From NCBI GenBank assembly GCA_913030605.1, contig CAJWEZ010000038.1, forward strand, positions 1 through 43,674: 43,674 nucleotides of DNA, given 5' to 3'. The notes beneath the pieces were generated by a model. It was not told the origin of the DNA, made no database searches, and saw only the letters and a list, made by a program, of their open reading frames with translations. The translations under genes were made by a program, and so were the position numbers. Below are positions 8,857-16,651 of this stretch, piece after piece; positions within the stretch are counted from its first letter, which is position 1, and each line of letters opens with the position of its first letter. Source of the DNA: an uncultured Spirochaeta sp. (GTDB lineage: Bacteria; Spirochaetota; Spirochaetia; DSM-27196; Alkalispirochaetaceae).

Positions 8857-9902
8857 ACCGGCGCGGCGGGGCTACGGGACGCACACCCGGTCGACGCGGC
8901 GTACTGTACCCGCAGTCGGCGGTACCGATTGCGCTTTTTGTGATGCTCGTGACGGGCTGCCAGTCCACCTCGACGTCGTTGCCGGCCGACGATCCCGCCG
9001 ATTACCGCGCGGCGATGCGCACGCTGGTGATCGACATCGCAGCCTACGCCGACGATACGGCCCCGGGTTTCCTGGTGGTTCCGCAGAACGGGCAGGAGCT
9101 GCTGACCACCTCCGGAGAACCGGACGGTCCGGTGGCGCGGGACTATCTTCGGGCCATAGACGGCCAGGGGCGTGAGGATCTCTTCTACGGCTACGACGCC
9201 GACAACACCGCAACGCCGGCGGCGGAGACCGCGTGGATGACCGCCTTTCTCGACCGGGCGCTGGCGGAAGGCGTGGTCCCGATCGTCACCGACTACTGCT
9301 CGACGCATTCGCTGATGGACGACTCCTACATCCGGAACGCCGCCCGCGGGTATCTCTCTTTCGCCGCCGACCGCCGGGGACTCGACGGGATTCCGGACTA
9401 TCCGTCGACGCCGGTCAACGCCGACGGCGACCCCGTCTCCTCACTGGCGGAAGCCGGCAACTTCCTGTACCTCCTGGACCCGGGCGCCTTCCCCGACCGG
9501 AACGCCTACCTGGCGGCGATGGACGCCACGACCTACGACCTCCTGATCGTCGACGCCTTCGCCGAAGACGGGATTCTCACGGACGCCGAGGTCGATGCCC
9601 TGCAGACCAAGCCAGGCGGGGCACGACGCCTCGTGCTGGCCTACATGAGCATCGGGGAGGCGGAGTCCTACCGCGACTACTGGACCGCCGCCTGGGATCG
9701 CACCCCGCCGGCGTTCGTTGTTGAGGAGAACCCGGACTGGCCCGGCAACTTCGTGGTGCGCTACTGGGATCCCGCGTGGCGCGCGATCCTGTTCGGAACC
9801 GACGGTGCATACCTGGATCGCATCCTGGCTGCGGGTTTTGACGGCGTGTATCTGGATATCATTGACGCCTTCGAGTATTTCGAGGAGCGGCGCGGTGGAT
9901 GA
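8853..9902 (+). CDS. Lipoprotein with GH114/TM1410-like glycosidase domain
   Basis: 349 aa from a GTG at 8853 preceded by GGAGGAGAT and overlapping the MFS stop. A lipoprotein signal peptide ends at the lipobox VTGC (Cys about residue 36). The mature part matches the TM1410 or GH114 (endo-alpha-1,4-polygalactosaminidase-like) TIM barrel. It has YLLDPGAFPD, LLIVDAFAEDG, then LAYMSIGEAESYRDYW, EENPDWPGN, VRYWDPAWRAILFG and a final GFDGVYLDIIDAFEYF. In this family the acidic residues of these strand ends form the active site. It would act outside the cytoplasmic membrane on a hexosamine-containing polysaccharide. That substrate is inferred from the family, not shown here. Older annotation sometimes mislabels the family as cysteinyl-tRNA synthetase-related. 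Confidence 0.75.
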   Translation: MNRRGGATGRTPGRRGVLYPQSAVPIALFVMLVTGCQSTSTSLPADDPADYRAAMRTLVIDIAAYADDTAPGFLVVPQNGQELLTTSGEPDGPVARDYLRAIDGQGREDLFYGYDADNTATPAAETAWMTAFLDRALAEGVVPIVTDYCSTHSLMDDSYIRNAARGYLSFAADRRGLDGIPDYPSTPVNADGDPVSSLAEAGNFLYLLDPGAFPDRNAYLAAMDATTYDLLIVDAFAEDGILTDAEVDALQTKPGGARRLVLAYMSIGEAESYRDYWTAAWDRTPPAFVVEENPDWPGNFVVRYWDPAWRAILFGTDGAYLDRILAAGFDGVYLDIIDAFEYFEERRGG

Positions 9903-9918
9903 CGCCCGCCGGGTGCGC

Positions 9919-9924
9919 TACAGT
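9919..9924 (+). promoter_or_regulatory. -10-like element of the esterase-barrel gene
   Basis: TACAGT ends eight bases before the GTG at 9933. There is no clear -35. It fits the leaderless pattern seen at other genes here. Confidence 0.35.
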
Positions 9925-9932
9925 TGAGGCTC

Positions 9933-11411
9933 GTGAGGTACCGAGGGCTTCTCCTGTCATGCGTACTGCTCCTCGCCGTGAGTCTGGTTCCGCTCTCGGG
10001 GGCGGAGCAGCCGCGGCCGGCGTATTTCGATCAGCCGGCGCAGATCATTCTGCCGCGGGGCTACAACCGCACCCGCCGCTACCCGGTCTTTGTGCTGTTG
10101 CCGCCGACGGGGGTGCATTCCTCGGTGGTGGCGCGCAACTTTGGACTGGATCCGGCGACGCAGGACACGTTCATCCTGGTGTTCCCCGCCGGGAGTCCCA
10201 CGCGCCGAGAGTACCTTCCCGACTTCATTTCCTTCGTCGACGGCTACGAAACACGGCTGCTGACCGACCTGGACCGTGTCATGGACGAGTACCCCGCAGA
10301 CCCCGACCGCGTGTATGTCGGCGGCTACTCGCTGGGTGGTGACCTGAGTTGGGCACTGTCGGTTCGCAATCCGGACCTGTTTGCGGGGGCGGTAATCGCC
10401 GGGTCGCGGACGTCACACCCGGTGAGCGACGGCGCCCTGGAGACACTCGCAGATCGCGGGTTCCGGGCGGCGTTTCTGATCGGAAACCGTGAGGCGCCGG
10501 TGCGCTACCGCGGGATCAACGTTGCCCGGGGGCGGTTCGACGCGGAGGGGGTGACGTTCACCTATGAAGAGTATTCCGGGTCCCACGAGATACCGCCCTC
10601 GACGATGCTCCGGCACGCGGTGGCGTGGGTGACGGGCGAGGAAGGGATTCCGGCGCCGGCGCCGCGGGTTGCGGCCGTTGCATCGCCCCTGGTGGAACAT
10701 ACCAGTCGTGACCGTTTCGCGCTGTGGGCCGAACTGCCGGGAGAGGTCGGGACGCGGGGGCTGGTCACGCCCGCCGACACCGCCATCGGTTGGCGCGCGG
10801 AGTGGCCGTGGCCGGAGTTCTATCTCCGCAGCACCGTCGCGTTCACCACCACCACCACATCGACCGGCGCCGTTGCCCACCGCCTGTACCAGGATGTCTT
10901 CGCCGCCACCGGTGACCGACTGCTCCTCGGTGGTGGCGTTGGGGGCGAATGGGCCAGCGATGTCGGCGATGGAAACGCGTTCAACACCGTGGATCTGATC
11001 GCCGGTCTCGGCGTTCGCAATCCCTGGATCATACCCGCAGGCGCCTATGACCCCTTGCGCGTTGACGCTCTGCTACTGCTGCGCTACACGCTTCCGCGCG
11101 GCATCGCCGAGGGACCGGCGACGGCGCAGGTGTTCAATCTGCGGGCCGATTCTCTCCTGCGGATCGCCGATCGCTTCGTGCTGGACGCCTCGCTGGCCTC
11201 GTACACGGTGCAGAACGCGCCGGTGGATACTCTCGCCGACCTCTCCGGGGCGCTTGACCACCGTGTCCAGTGGGAGGCGGGCCTGGGAGTGCGGGCACCC
11301 TCACCATTGCTGTGGCGGGTGGGGTACCGCGGTCGCCGGACACGGGCCCTCCCCGACGGGGATCCCCACACCCGCGGCGTCTGGGTCGCCTCGGTCGAGT
11401 ACAGCTACTGA
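9933..11411 (+). CDS. Exported alpha/beta-hydrolase (LpqC/feruloyl-esterase-like) fused to a C-terminal outer-membrane-barrel-like domain
   Basis: 492 aa from the GTG at 9933 (a TTG at 9924 is possible). Residues 1-24 form a signal peptide. Residues 30-235 are an alpha/beta-hydrolase like polyhydroxybutyrate depolymerases and feruloyl esterases. PVFVLLPPTG lies in the oxyanion region, the nucleophile elbow is GGYSLGG with Ser133, and a His lies at 218 in SGSHEIP. The acid seems to be Glu187 (IGNREAPV), where Asp is usual. From about residue 260 the sequence alternates polar and hydrophobic residues in roughly ten to twelve beta strands with Asp/Gly/Asn turns. It ends ...VASVEYSY, a terminal aromatic as in outer-membrane barrels. 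I infer an esterase held at the outer membrane; its substrate is unknown. Confidence 0.7.
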   Translation: MRYRGLLLSCVLLLAVSLVPLSGAEQPRPAYFDQPAQIILPRGYNRTRRYPVFVLLPPTGVHSSVVARNFGLDPATQDTFILVFPAGSPTRREYLPDFISFVDGYETRLLTDLDRVMDEYPADPDRVYVGGYSLGGDLSWALSVRNPDLFAGAVIAGSRTSHPVSDGALETLADRGFRAAFLIGNREAPVRYRGINVARGRFDAEGVTFTYEEYSGSHEIPPSTMLRHAVAWVTGEEGIPAPAPRVAAVASPLVEHTSRDRFALWAELPGEVGTRGLVTPADTAIGWRAEWPWPEFYLRSTVAFTTTTTSTGAVAHRLYQDVFAATGDRLLLGGGVGGEWASDVGDGNAFNTVDLIAGLGVRNPWIIPAGAYDPLRVDALLLLRYTLPRGIAEGPATAQVFNLRADSLLRIADRFVLDASLASYTVQNAPVDTLADLSGALDHRVQWEAGLGVRAPSPLLWRVGYRGRRTRALPDGDPHTRGVWVASVEYSY

Positions 11412-11483
11412 CCAGTACAGCGAATGACCAAGGGGGCGCGGGATGCGTGGGACGGTCTCGCACGACGAGCCTCGTTGCACACC

Positions 11484-11525
11484 GTCGAGCCCCTCGCGTC
11501 GAGCCCCTCGCGTCGAGCCCCTCGC
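11484..11525. repeat. Three tandem copies of a 14-bp unit
   Basis: GTCGAGCCCCTCGC is repeated three times exactly (11484-11497, 11498-11511, 11512-11525), just upstream of the hpt -10 element. It may be a slipped-strand product or a binding-site array; nothing else identifies it. Confidence 0.8.
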
Positions 11526-11544
11526 GTCGCGTCCCTTCCTCGGG

Positions 11545-11550
11545 TATGAT
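11545..11550 (+). promoter_or_regulatory. -10-like element of hpt, probably leaderless
   Basis: TATGAT ends seven bases before the ATG at 11558. There is no clear -35 and no Shine-Dalgarno sequence. Confidence 0.4.
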
Positions 11551-11557
11551 CGCCGCC

Positions 11558-12073
11558 ATGAAACCGGAACTCAGACCCGTCCTGACGGAAGATGACCTTC
11601 GCAGGACCGTGACCGACCTGGCGGAACGGATCCGTGCCGACTACGCCGACACCGACCTGCTTCTGATCGGCCTGCTGAAGGGCTCCTTCGTGTTCATGTC
11701 CGATCTGATGCGGGCGCTGGACATGCCCGTGGAGGTCGACTTCATGTCGGCAACCTCGTACGTTGGTCGCGAGAGCAGCGGCGAACTGGTGATCCTGAAG
11801 GGTCTCAACGAGTCCGTCCACCAGCGCCACGTCCTGATCGTCGAGGACATCATCGACACGGGCCTCACGTTGAGCCGCATTCGCGAGCGGTTGCTGCTGG
11901 AGGGGCCCGCGAGCCTGGAGATCGTCACCCTGATCGACAAACCCGCCCGGCGGCAGGCGGATGTGCCGGTGAAGTACGTGGGTCGGGAGATTCCCGATCT
12001 GTTCATCGTCGGGTACGGGATCGACTTCGACCAGAAGTACCGCTGGCTCCCGTACATCGGGACGATCGACTGA
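11558..12073 (+). CDS. hpt: Hypoxanthine phosphoribosyltransferase
   Basis: 171 aa, typical for bacterial Hpt, which joins hypoxanthine or guanine to PRPP to give IMP or GMP in purine salvage. The PRPP-binding loop is VLIVEDIIDTGLTL. Upstream are LLIGLLKGSFVFMSDLMRAL and the flexible-loop region VDFMSATSYVG. The C-terminus KYVGREIPDLFIVGYGIDF..YRWLPYIG is characteristic and includes the purine-contacting residues. The ATG at 11558 is chosen over one at 11546 (four residues longer) because it lies after TATGAT at the spacing seen elsewhere; either fits. It is a single gene, convergent with the barrel protein gene. Confidence 0.92.
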   Translation: MKPELRPVLTEDDLRRTVTDLAERIRADYADTDLLLIGLLKGSFVFMSDLMRALDMPVEVDFMSATSYVGRESSGELVILKGLNESVHQRHVLIVEDIIDTGLTLSRIRERLLLEGPASLEIVTLIDKPARRQADVPVKYVGREIPDLFIVGYGIDFDQKYRWLPYIGTID

Positions 12074-12131
12074 CGGCAGCTGGAGCTTTAGACGGAAGAG
12101 TCACGGCGGACACCGCACCGGCCGGGCATCC

Positions 12132-13019
12132 CTACAGCTTCAGCCGCGCCCCGACGGTAACCGCCACCGTGGCGAGCGAGTTGGAGGTGTAGCGCGCGTC
12201 GCCACCGGCCTGGGACTGGGTCCACGTATCGCGGGGGGAGGTGGAGGTGCCCCGGGCGCCGCCGCCGATCGATCGAACGGTCAGGTACACGTCGGTCAGG
12301 GGATGCACCGGCGCTCCTGAACTGACGGCGGCGTCCCAGATCCACCCGGTGAAGGGATAGTCCGCCCCGTTGAAGAACGCGTTGCTGGCGTAGAACCCAT
12401 CGGCCTCCGCCTCCAGCCACACCCCGCCGTCGAGCGTATAGCGCCCCCGGGCGTGGAGAATCGGCACCGGCCCGTTGTCCTGGCTGATCACGAGTTCATC
12501 GCCTTCCTGGGCTCGGAACTGAATGGTGGCGTTGCGGATCTGCAGCGAGAGGCCGGTATCCACCTCCCAGGGGCCACGATCCACGACCCGGTACGCCCAT
12601 GTGCCGCGCCAGAAGTCGAATCCGTAGACCAGATGCACCACCTGGCCGGCCTCGAAGGTCTCCGTGTCGATCGTGAGTGTCCGTTCCATCTGGGTGACGG
12701 TGGTGAACGCGAGCGGCTGGTAGAGGAGCGACACCCGGTGGCGCTGTGCCTGCCCGATCCCGACGTCGACGCGGAGCCGTCGGAACGGAAACAGAATCTC
12801 CTGGCCCCCCTGGGTCACGTAGTCAAAGGTGTCGGTTCCCTCGCCGAACTGAATCGTGTGGTGCGGCACGTCGACGAACCCGAGTTCGAGTGACGGGGTC
12901 ACCTTGATTGCCGGGCCAGGGCCGGAAGAGCCGGCCTGGGACCCGCCGGCGGGGGGCACGGCCAGCGCGCCGGCCGCCACGGCGCACGCGAGAACAACGA
13001 CGGCAACGATGCGTTTCAT
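12132..13019 (-). CDS. Probable outer-membrane beta-barrel protein
   Basis: 295 aa from the ATG at 13019. The N-terminus is a signal peptide (MKRIVAVVVLACAVAAGALA) followed by a Gly/Ser/Pro-rich stretch. From about residue 38 (IKVTPSLELGFVDVP) to the end the sequence is a run of amphipathic beta strands, such as RVSLLYQPLAFTTVT, HLVYGFDFWRGTWAYRVV and TDVYLTVRSIGGG, with Gly/Asp/Asn turns, and it ends TVAVTVGARLKL. This suggests an outer-membrane barrel of about 10-12 strands. I do not recognise the family, and its role (pore, structural or receptor) is unknown. Its stop at 12132 faces hpt, and the gene lies 32 bp from the metal ATPase stop but has its own -10-like element. Confidence 0.6.
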   Translation of the reverse strand: MKRIVAVVVLACAVAAGALAVPPAGGSQAGSSGPGPAIKVTPSLELGFVDVPHHTIQFGEGTDTFDYVTQGGQEILFPFRRLRVDVGIGQAQRHRVSLLYQPLAFTTVTQMERTLTIDTETFEAGQVVHLVYGFDFWRGTWAYRVVDRGPWEVDTGLSLQIRNATIQFRAQEGDELVISQDNGPVPILHARGRYTLDGGVWLEAEADGFYASNAFFNGADYPFTGWIWDAAVSSGAPVHPLTDVYLTVRSIGGGARGTSTSPRDTWTQSQAGGDARYTSNSLATVAVTVGARLKL

Positions 13020-13025
13020 ACGCAA

Positions 13026-13031
13026 AAAGTA
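13026..13031 (-). promoter_or_regulatory. -10-like element of the barrel gene
   Basis: TACTTT on the minus strand ends six bases before the ATG at 13019; the -35 is weak. It fits the leaderless pattern. Confidence 0.35.
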
Positions 13032-13051
13032 CCCCCGTCGCCGCCGGACGG

Positions 13052-15478
13052 CTACGCTACGTCGCGGTACATGATCAGGCGCAGTCCGTTCAGCGAGACC
13101 AGCACGGTCCCGCCCTCGTGACCGATCACCGCCAGCGGCAGCGGGAGATCGACCGCCACGATTCCTACGATCATCATCACGATGAGTCCCATGGCAAGAC
13201 CGAGGTTGAACACGAGCGTTCGTCGCGTCCGGCGACTCAGCGACATCAGGTACGGGACCTTGCGCAGATCGTCGGCCATGAGGACCACGTCGGCGGTCTC
13301 CAGTGCCACGTCGGTACCGCCGGCCCCCATGGCGATCCCCAGGGATGCCCGGGCCAGGGAGGGGGCGTCGTTCACCCCGTCGCCGACCATGGCGACGGTT
13401 CCGTGGCGCGCTTCGAGCTCGGCGATCGCGTCGAGCTTGTTGTCCGGCGTCAGGTCCGAGTACACCTCGTCCACGCCGGCCTCGGCGGCGATCGCCTCGG
13501 CGGTTTCGCGGTTGTCCCCGGTGAGCATCACGATGCGGTCGATACCGAGGGCGCGCAGCTGTCGGATCACGTCCGGGGCGTCGGGACGCAGCTGGTCGGC
13601 GAAGGCGATGAGGCCCAGGAAGCGGCCGGACTCGCCGGCAGCGGACTCGCCCGGCGCCGCCGGGTTGGCCTCCACCGGTCCGCCTGTCCCGCCGGCAGCG
13701 TCGAGCTCAGCCACCGCCACCACGGTCTTCTGCTCACCCCGCAGTCGGTGAATGTGGGGTTCCCCGTCGCTGCGGTTGGCGATCTCCACGTCGTCGAAGT
13801 ACGCCGGGGCGCCGATCCTGATCCGGCGGCCGGAGACCGTTGCCTCCACGCCTCGTCCGGCCACGGCGCGAAACGCCACGCTCTCGCCGACGGCGCCGCC
13901 GCGGGCGCCGGCGGCGTCCACCGTGGCCTGGGCAAGCGCGTGCTCCGAGTGCTGCTCCACGGCGGCAGCCATGGCCACCAGGCTGTCCTCGTCGACGTCG
14001 TCCGCAAGAATCACGGCATCGGTGAGCTGCGGTTTCCCCCAGGTCAGCGTGCCGGTCTTGTCGAAGGCGATCGCCCGAATCGTACCGGCGCGTTCCACGA
14101 AGACGCCGCCCTTGAAGAGCACGCCGCTGCGGGCGCCGGCGGCGATCGCCGAGAGGACCGACGCCGGCGTGCTGATGATGAGCGCACATGGACTCGCCGC
14201 CACCATCACCGTGATGGCGCGGTAAAAGGCGCTGTCGAAACCTTCGCCCCAGACCAGCATCGGGACGACGGCAAATCCGATCGTGAGCAGAATCACGAAC
14301 CCGGCGTAGTACTGCTCAAAGGTGTCCAGAAAGCGCTCGGTGCGCGCCTTCTGGCTCTGGGCGCTCTCCACCAGGCGGATGATCTTGGCGATGGTGGAGT
14401 CGCCGCTCTCGCGGGTGGTTCGGACGCGAAGGCTGCCGTTGGTGTTAATCGACCCCGCCAGGACCTCCTCGCCGGGGCCCTTGTGCACCGGTCGCGATTC
14501 GCCGGTCAGAAGCGACTCGTCCATCCCCGCCTCGCCGGTGAGGATTTCTCCGTCCAGCGGGATGCGCATACCGGGGCGGACCACGAACACGTCGCCCACC
14601 GCCACCGCCTCGACCAGAACCGTTTCGGTCTCGCCGTTGCGTTCGACCTCCGCCCGCGCCGGCCGCAGGTTCATCAGGGCCCGGATCGCGTTGCGGGTTC
14701 GGTCCATGGCAAAATCCTGGAGCACGTTGGAGAGCGAGAACAGGAACAGAAGCAGGGCGCCCTCGAAGGGGGCCCCGATCACCGCGGCACCGGCCGCCGC
14801 GAGGATCATGAGCAGGTCGATATCGATCGTTCGCTTCGCCAGCGAACGAATCCCCTCGCGGAGACCGAAGTACCCGCCGGCGACGTAGGCGACGCCAAAG
14901 GCGATCCAGCTGCCGGTGTCCAGAACCGCGCCGGTTATCATCGCCAGAAGGGTGATCACCACCGCCGCCGGCTCCAGCGGCAGTTCCCGCAGCCGGGTGA
15001 GTACGCTCCGGCGTCGCGCGCGCGATCCGGCCCGCTCGCCGGGGGCCAGCTGCTCACTCGGCGGCACCTGCTGCACGGCCTGCGCCGCGTCCACCGCTGC
15101 CGCGGTGTCGGCCGCAGGATCGAGGTGCAGCGTTCCGGTTTGGAGGTGCGGGCACGCCTCCTCCGCGGGGCAGGCGGGTCCGTCGAACACCGAGATCACT
15201 CCCTGTCTGGAGAGCTGGCCGAGATAGAGGCATGTGTTGGCGCCGTGGGCCTGGTCGCGGCAGGAGTCACACATGTGGTGATCAAACTGCGCTCCCTGCG
15301 GACACGATCGGAGATTGGCCTCGATCTGGCGCGCCAGCGGTCGGAAGTCCGGGGCGCTATCGGGGCTGCGCTCCGGGTCGTAGCGCCATACCAGGTTCCG
15401 GTGGATCGGGTCGAACTGGATACAGTGGACCCCGGGACTGGTCTCCAGCGCGCGCGACATCAGTGCTCTGCATTGCAT
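13052..15478 (-). CDS. P1B-4-type metal-transporting ATPase with a Cys/His-rich N-terminus
   Basis: 808 aa from the ATG at 15478. The SPC metal site in the transport helix (ASPCALIISTPA, residues 428-439) and the last-helix motif HEGGT...SLNGLRL (from 787) define P1B-4 ATPases. The family exports Co2+, Fe2+ or related divalent cations at the expense of ATP. Phosphorylation Asp473 lies in DKTGTLT. The actuator loop is LLTGES, and TGDN and GDGVND are present. The usual His-Pro dipeptide is SEHAL here (His513 followed by Ala514). The N-terminus has a degenerate HMA-like fold (about 14-57, no CxxC), then a segment with Cys at 59, 70, 73, 83, 103 and 109 and His at 67, 68, 78 and 111. The actual metal is inferred from class only. 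Confidence 0.85.
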   Translation of the reverse strand: MQCRALMSRALETSPGVHCIQFDPIHRNLVWRYDPERSPDSAPDFRPLARQIEANLRSCPQGAQFDHHMCDSCRDQAHGANTCLYLGQLSRQGVISVFDGPACPAEEACPHLQTGTLHLDPAADTAAAVDAAQAVQQVPPSEQLAPGERAGSRARRRSVLTRLRELPLEPAAVVITLLAMITGAVLDTGSWIAFGVAYVAGGYFGLREGIRSLAKRTIDIDLLMILAAAGAAVIGAPFEGALLLFLFSLSNVLQDFAMDRTRNAIRALMNLRPARAEVERNGETETVLVEAVAVGDVFVVRPGMRIPLDGEILTGEAGMDESLLTGESRPVHKGPGEEVLAGSINTNGSLRVRTTRESGDSTIAKIIRLVESAQSQKARTERFLDTFEQYYAGFVILLTIGFAVVPMLVWGEGFDSAFYRAITVMVAASPCALIISTPASVLSAIAAGARSGVLFKGGVFVERAGTIRAIAFDKTGTLTWGKPQLTDAVILADDVDEDSLVAMAAAVEQHSEHALAQATVDAAGARGGAVGESVAFRAVAGRGVEATVSGRRIRIGAPAYFDDVEIANRSDGEPHIHRLRGEQKTVVAVAELDAAGGTGGPVEANPAAPGESAAGESGRFLGLIAFADQLRPDAPDVIRQLRALGIDRIVMLTGDNRETAEAIAAEAGVDEVYSDLTPDNKLDAIAELEARHGTVAMVGDGVNDAPSLARASLGIAMGAGGTDVALETADVVLMADDLRKVPYLMSLSRRTRRTLVFNLGLAMGLIVMMIVGIVAVDLPLPLAVIGHEGGTVLVSLNGLRLIMYRDVA

Positions 15479-15484
15479 GAAACG

Positions 15485-15513
15485 ATTGTATCCCCGACGG
15501 TGAGGGAGCACAA
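15485..15513 (-). promoter_or_regulatory. Promoter of the P1B-4 ATPase, probably leaderless
   Basis: On the minus strand TTGTGC (15513-15508), 17 nt, TACAAT (15490-15485), then six bases to the ATG at 15478. It is interlocked with the divergent promoter of the UxaE-like gene. Confidence 0.55.
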
Positions 15514-15514
15514 T
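15486..15514 (+). promoter_or_regulatory. Promoter of the UxaE-like gene, probably leaderless
   Basis: TTGTAT (15486-15491), 17 nt, CACAAT (15509-15514), then six bases to the ATG at 15521. Its -35 lies on the opposing promoter's -10 and the reverse is also true. Confidence 0.5.
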
Positions 15515-15520
15515 CGGAGT

Positions 15521-16651
15521 ATGGAGGTCGACGAACGTCTGCGCGGAAGTCTCTTTGCACCGTGGCCGCCGGAGTTCCGGTCCCCGGTGATCCGCGCCGC
15601 CAGTCTCGCGGTTCGCGACGGAGTCCTCTGGGCTGTGGCGGACACCCGGGATGGGCCGGTGCTGGCGATCGCCGCCACCCGGGAGCCGGCTGCGGCACTG
15701 CTGTCGCGGCTCGAGCTGCGCGTGGCCGCCGCCCGCAGTGGGAGCGGCTGGCGCGCGACCGCTTCCCGAACGCCCGCCGCCGTGGCACTGATTCAGCGCC
15801 TGTTTCCGTGGACGCAACCGACCGGGCTCCCGTCGCGGGGGCCGGTCGTGCTCGGGTCGTCGCCGGACCTCCTGATCCCGGGGGTCACGCCGATCCTCGT
15901 GGAGTGCCCGGTCCGCGGCACAGACGGTTCGGGTCGTCGCCTGGACGATGCGATCGCCGCCGCCGCATGGACCGTGTTCGGTTTCGGGTTTCGTGGCGGG
16001 TACGCAGCGGCGGCAACCGGCATCACGTCCGTGGTGGACGTCGATATCGCCCTGGCGGCGTCCTCTTCGGTCCTGTCGGTGGATGTTACGGCGCTCGTGG
16101 AAGACGAGGGACCGTCGCCGGACGCGGCCACGCGGCGGCGTTTGTCATCGGTCTACGTGGGGCGACTGTTCCACCTGGGGTTCGACGAGGATGGAACGGA
16201 GATCGTGGTTCACGAATCCCGAGCGGCGGTGGAGCTCTGCGCCCGGCGGTACGCGCCGGTGATCCGCGCGCTGGATGCGATCCACGATCACCTGCGGCGG
16301 GCGTCGGCGGCGGTAGACCTGGAACTCTCGTGGTACGGAGCACCGACGGAGACCTCGGCCTTCGAGCACCTCTTTCTGGCGGCCGAACTCTCGCACCGCG
16401 GGATTCCGGTCTCTGTGGTGGCTCCGCGGTGTACGCACCTGTCGCTTCTGGCCGCGCACCGCCTGGTGGCGGCGTACCACGGAGGCTATCGCATCCGCGT
16501 TGCGGTATCCGCGGAGGACACGGTGCGGGATCGTGCCGTCGCCCGGCACGCCCCCTCCACGTGGGTTGTCGACGACGGCTCCGCCTCGAACCCGCGGGTT
16601 TCGTCGCCGCTGAATCGCACGTATACTTGGCGGTCATGGATGACACGCTGA
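15521..16651 (+). CDS. UxaE (tagaturonate epimerase)-like protein, probably catalytically degenerate
   Basis: 376 aa, cytoplasmic, shorter than UxaE proteins as I remember them (about 480 aa). The resemblance lies in two blocks. LDDAIAAAAWTVFGFGFRGG recalls the UxaE block LDDATWGVFQEGYSEG. LELSWYGAPTETSAFEHLFL with AELSHRGIPVSVVAPR recalls the block SVDETETPT...EELRRRGVEF. The residues I would expect to bind metal or substrate (DADH after the first block, DET in the second) appear replaced here. Hence a non-enzymatic or altered-function homologue is likely, though this comparison is from memory. The reading frame continues 5' as an antisense frame over the ATPase, which is spurious. Its end overlaps the start of asnA by 16 bp. 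Confidence 0.5.
   Translation: MEVDERLRGSLFAPWPPEFRSPVIRAASLAVRDGVLWAVADTRDGPVLAIAATREPAAALLSRLELRVAAARSGSGWRATASRTPAAVALIQRLFPWTQPTGLPSRGPVVLGSSPDLLIPGVTPILVECPVRGTDGSGRRLDDAIAAAAWTVFGFGFRGGYAAAATGITSVVDVDIALAASSSVLSVDVTALVEDEGPSPDAATRRRLSSVYVGRLFHLGFDEDGTEIVVHESRAAVELCARRYAPVIRALDAIHDHLRRASAAVDLELSWYGAPTETSAFEHLFLAAELSHRGIPVSVVAPRCTHLSLLAAHRLVAAYHGGYRIRVAVSAEDTVRDRAVARHAPSTWVVDDGSASNPRVSSPLNRTYTWRSWMTR
16622..16627 (+). promoter_or_regulatory. -10-like element of asnA inside the preceding gene
   Basis: TATACT ends eight bases before the asnA ATG at 16636, within the last codons of the UxaE-like gene. It would allow separate, leaderless transcription of asnA. Confidence 0.45.

Noticed and set aside
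12908..15520. Long plus-strand frame running antisense through the metal ATPase
   Set aside because: Composition is abnormal (His, Arg, Gly, Asp-rich); only the part from 15521 onward is a real protein.
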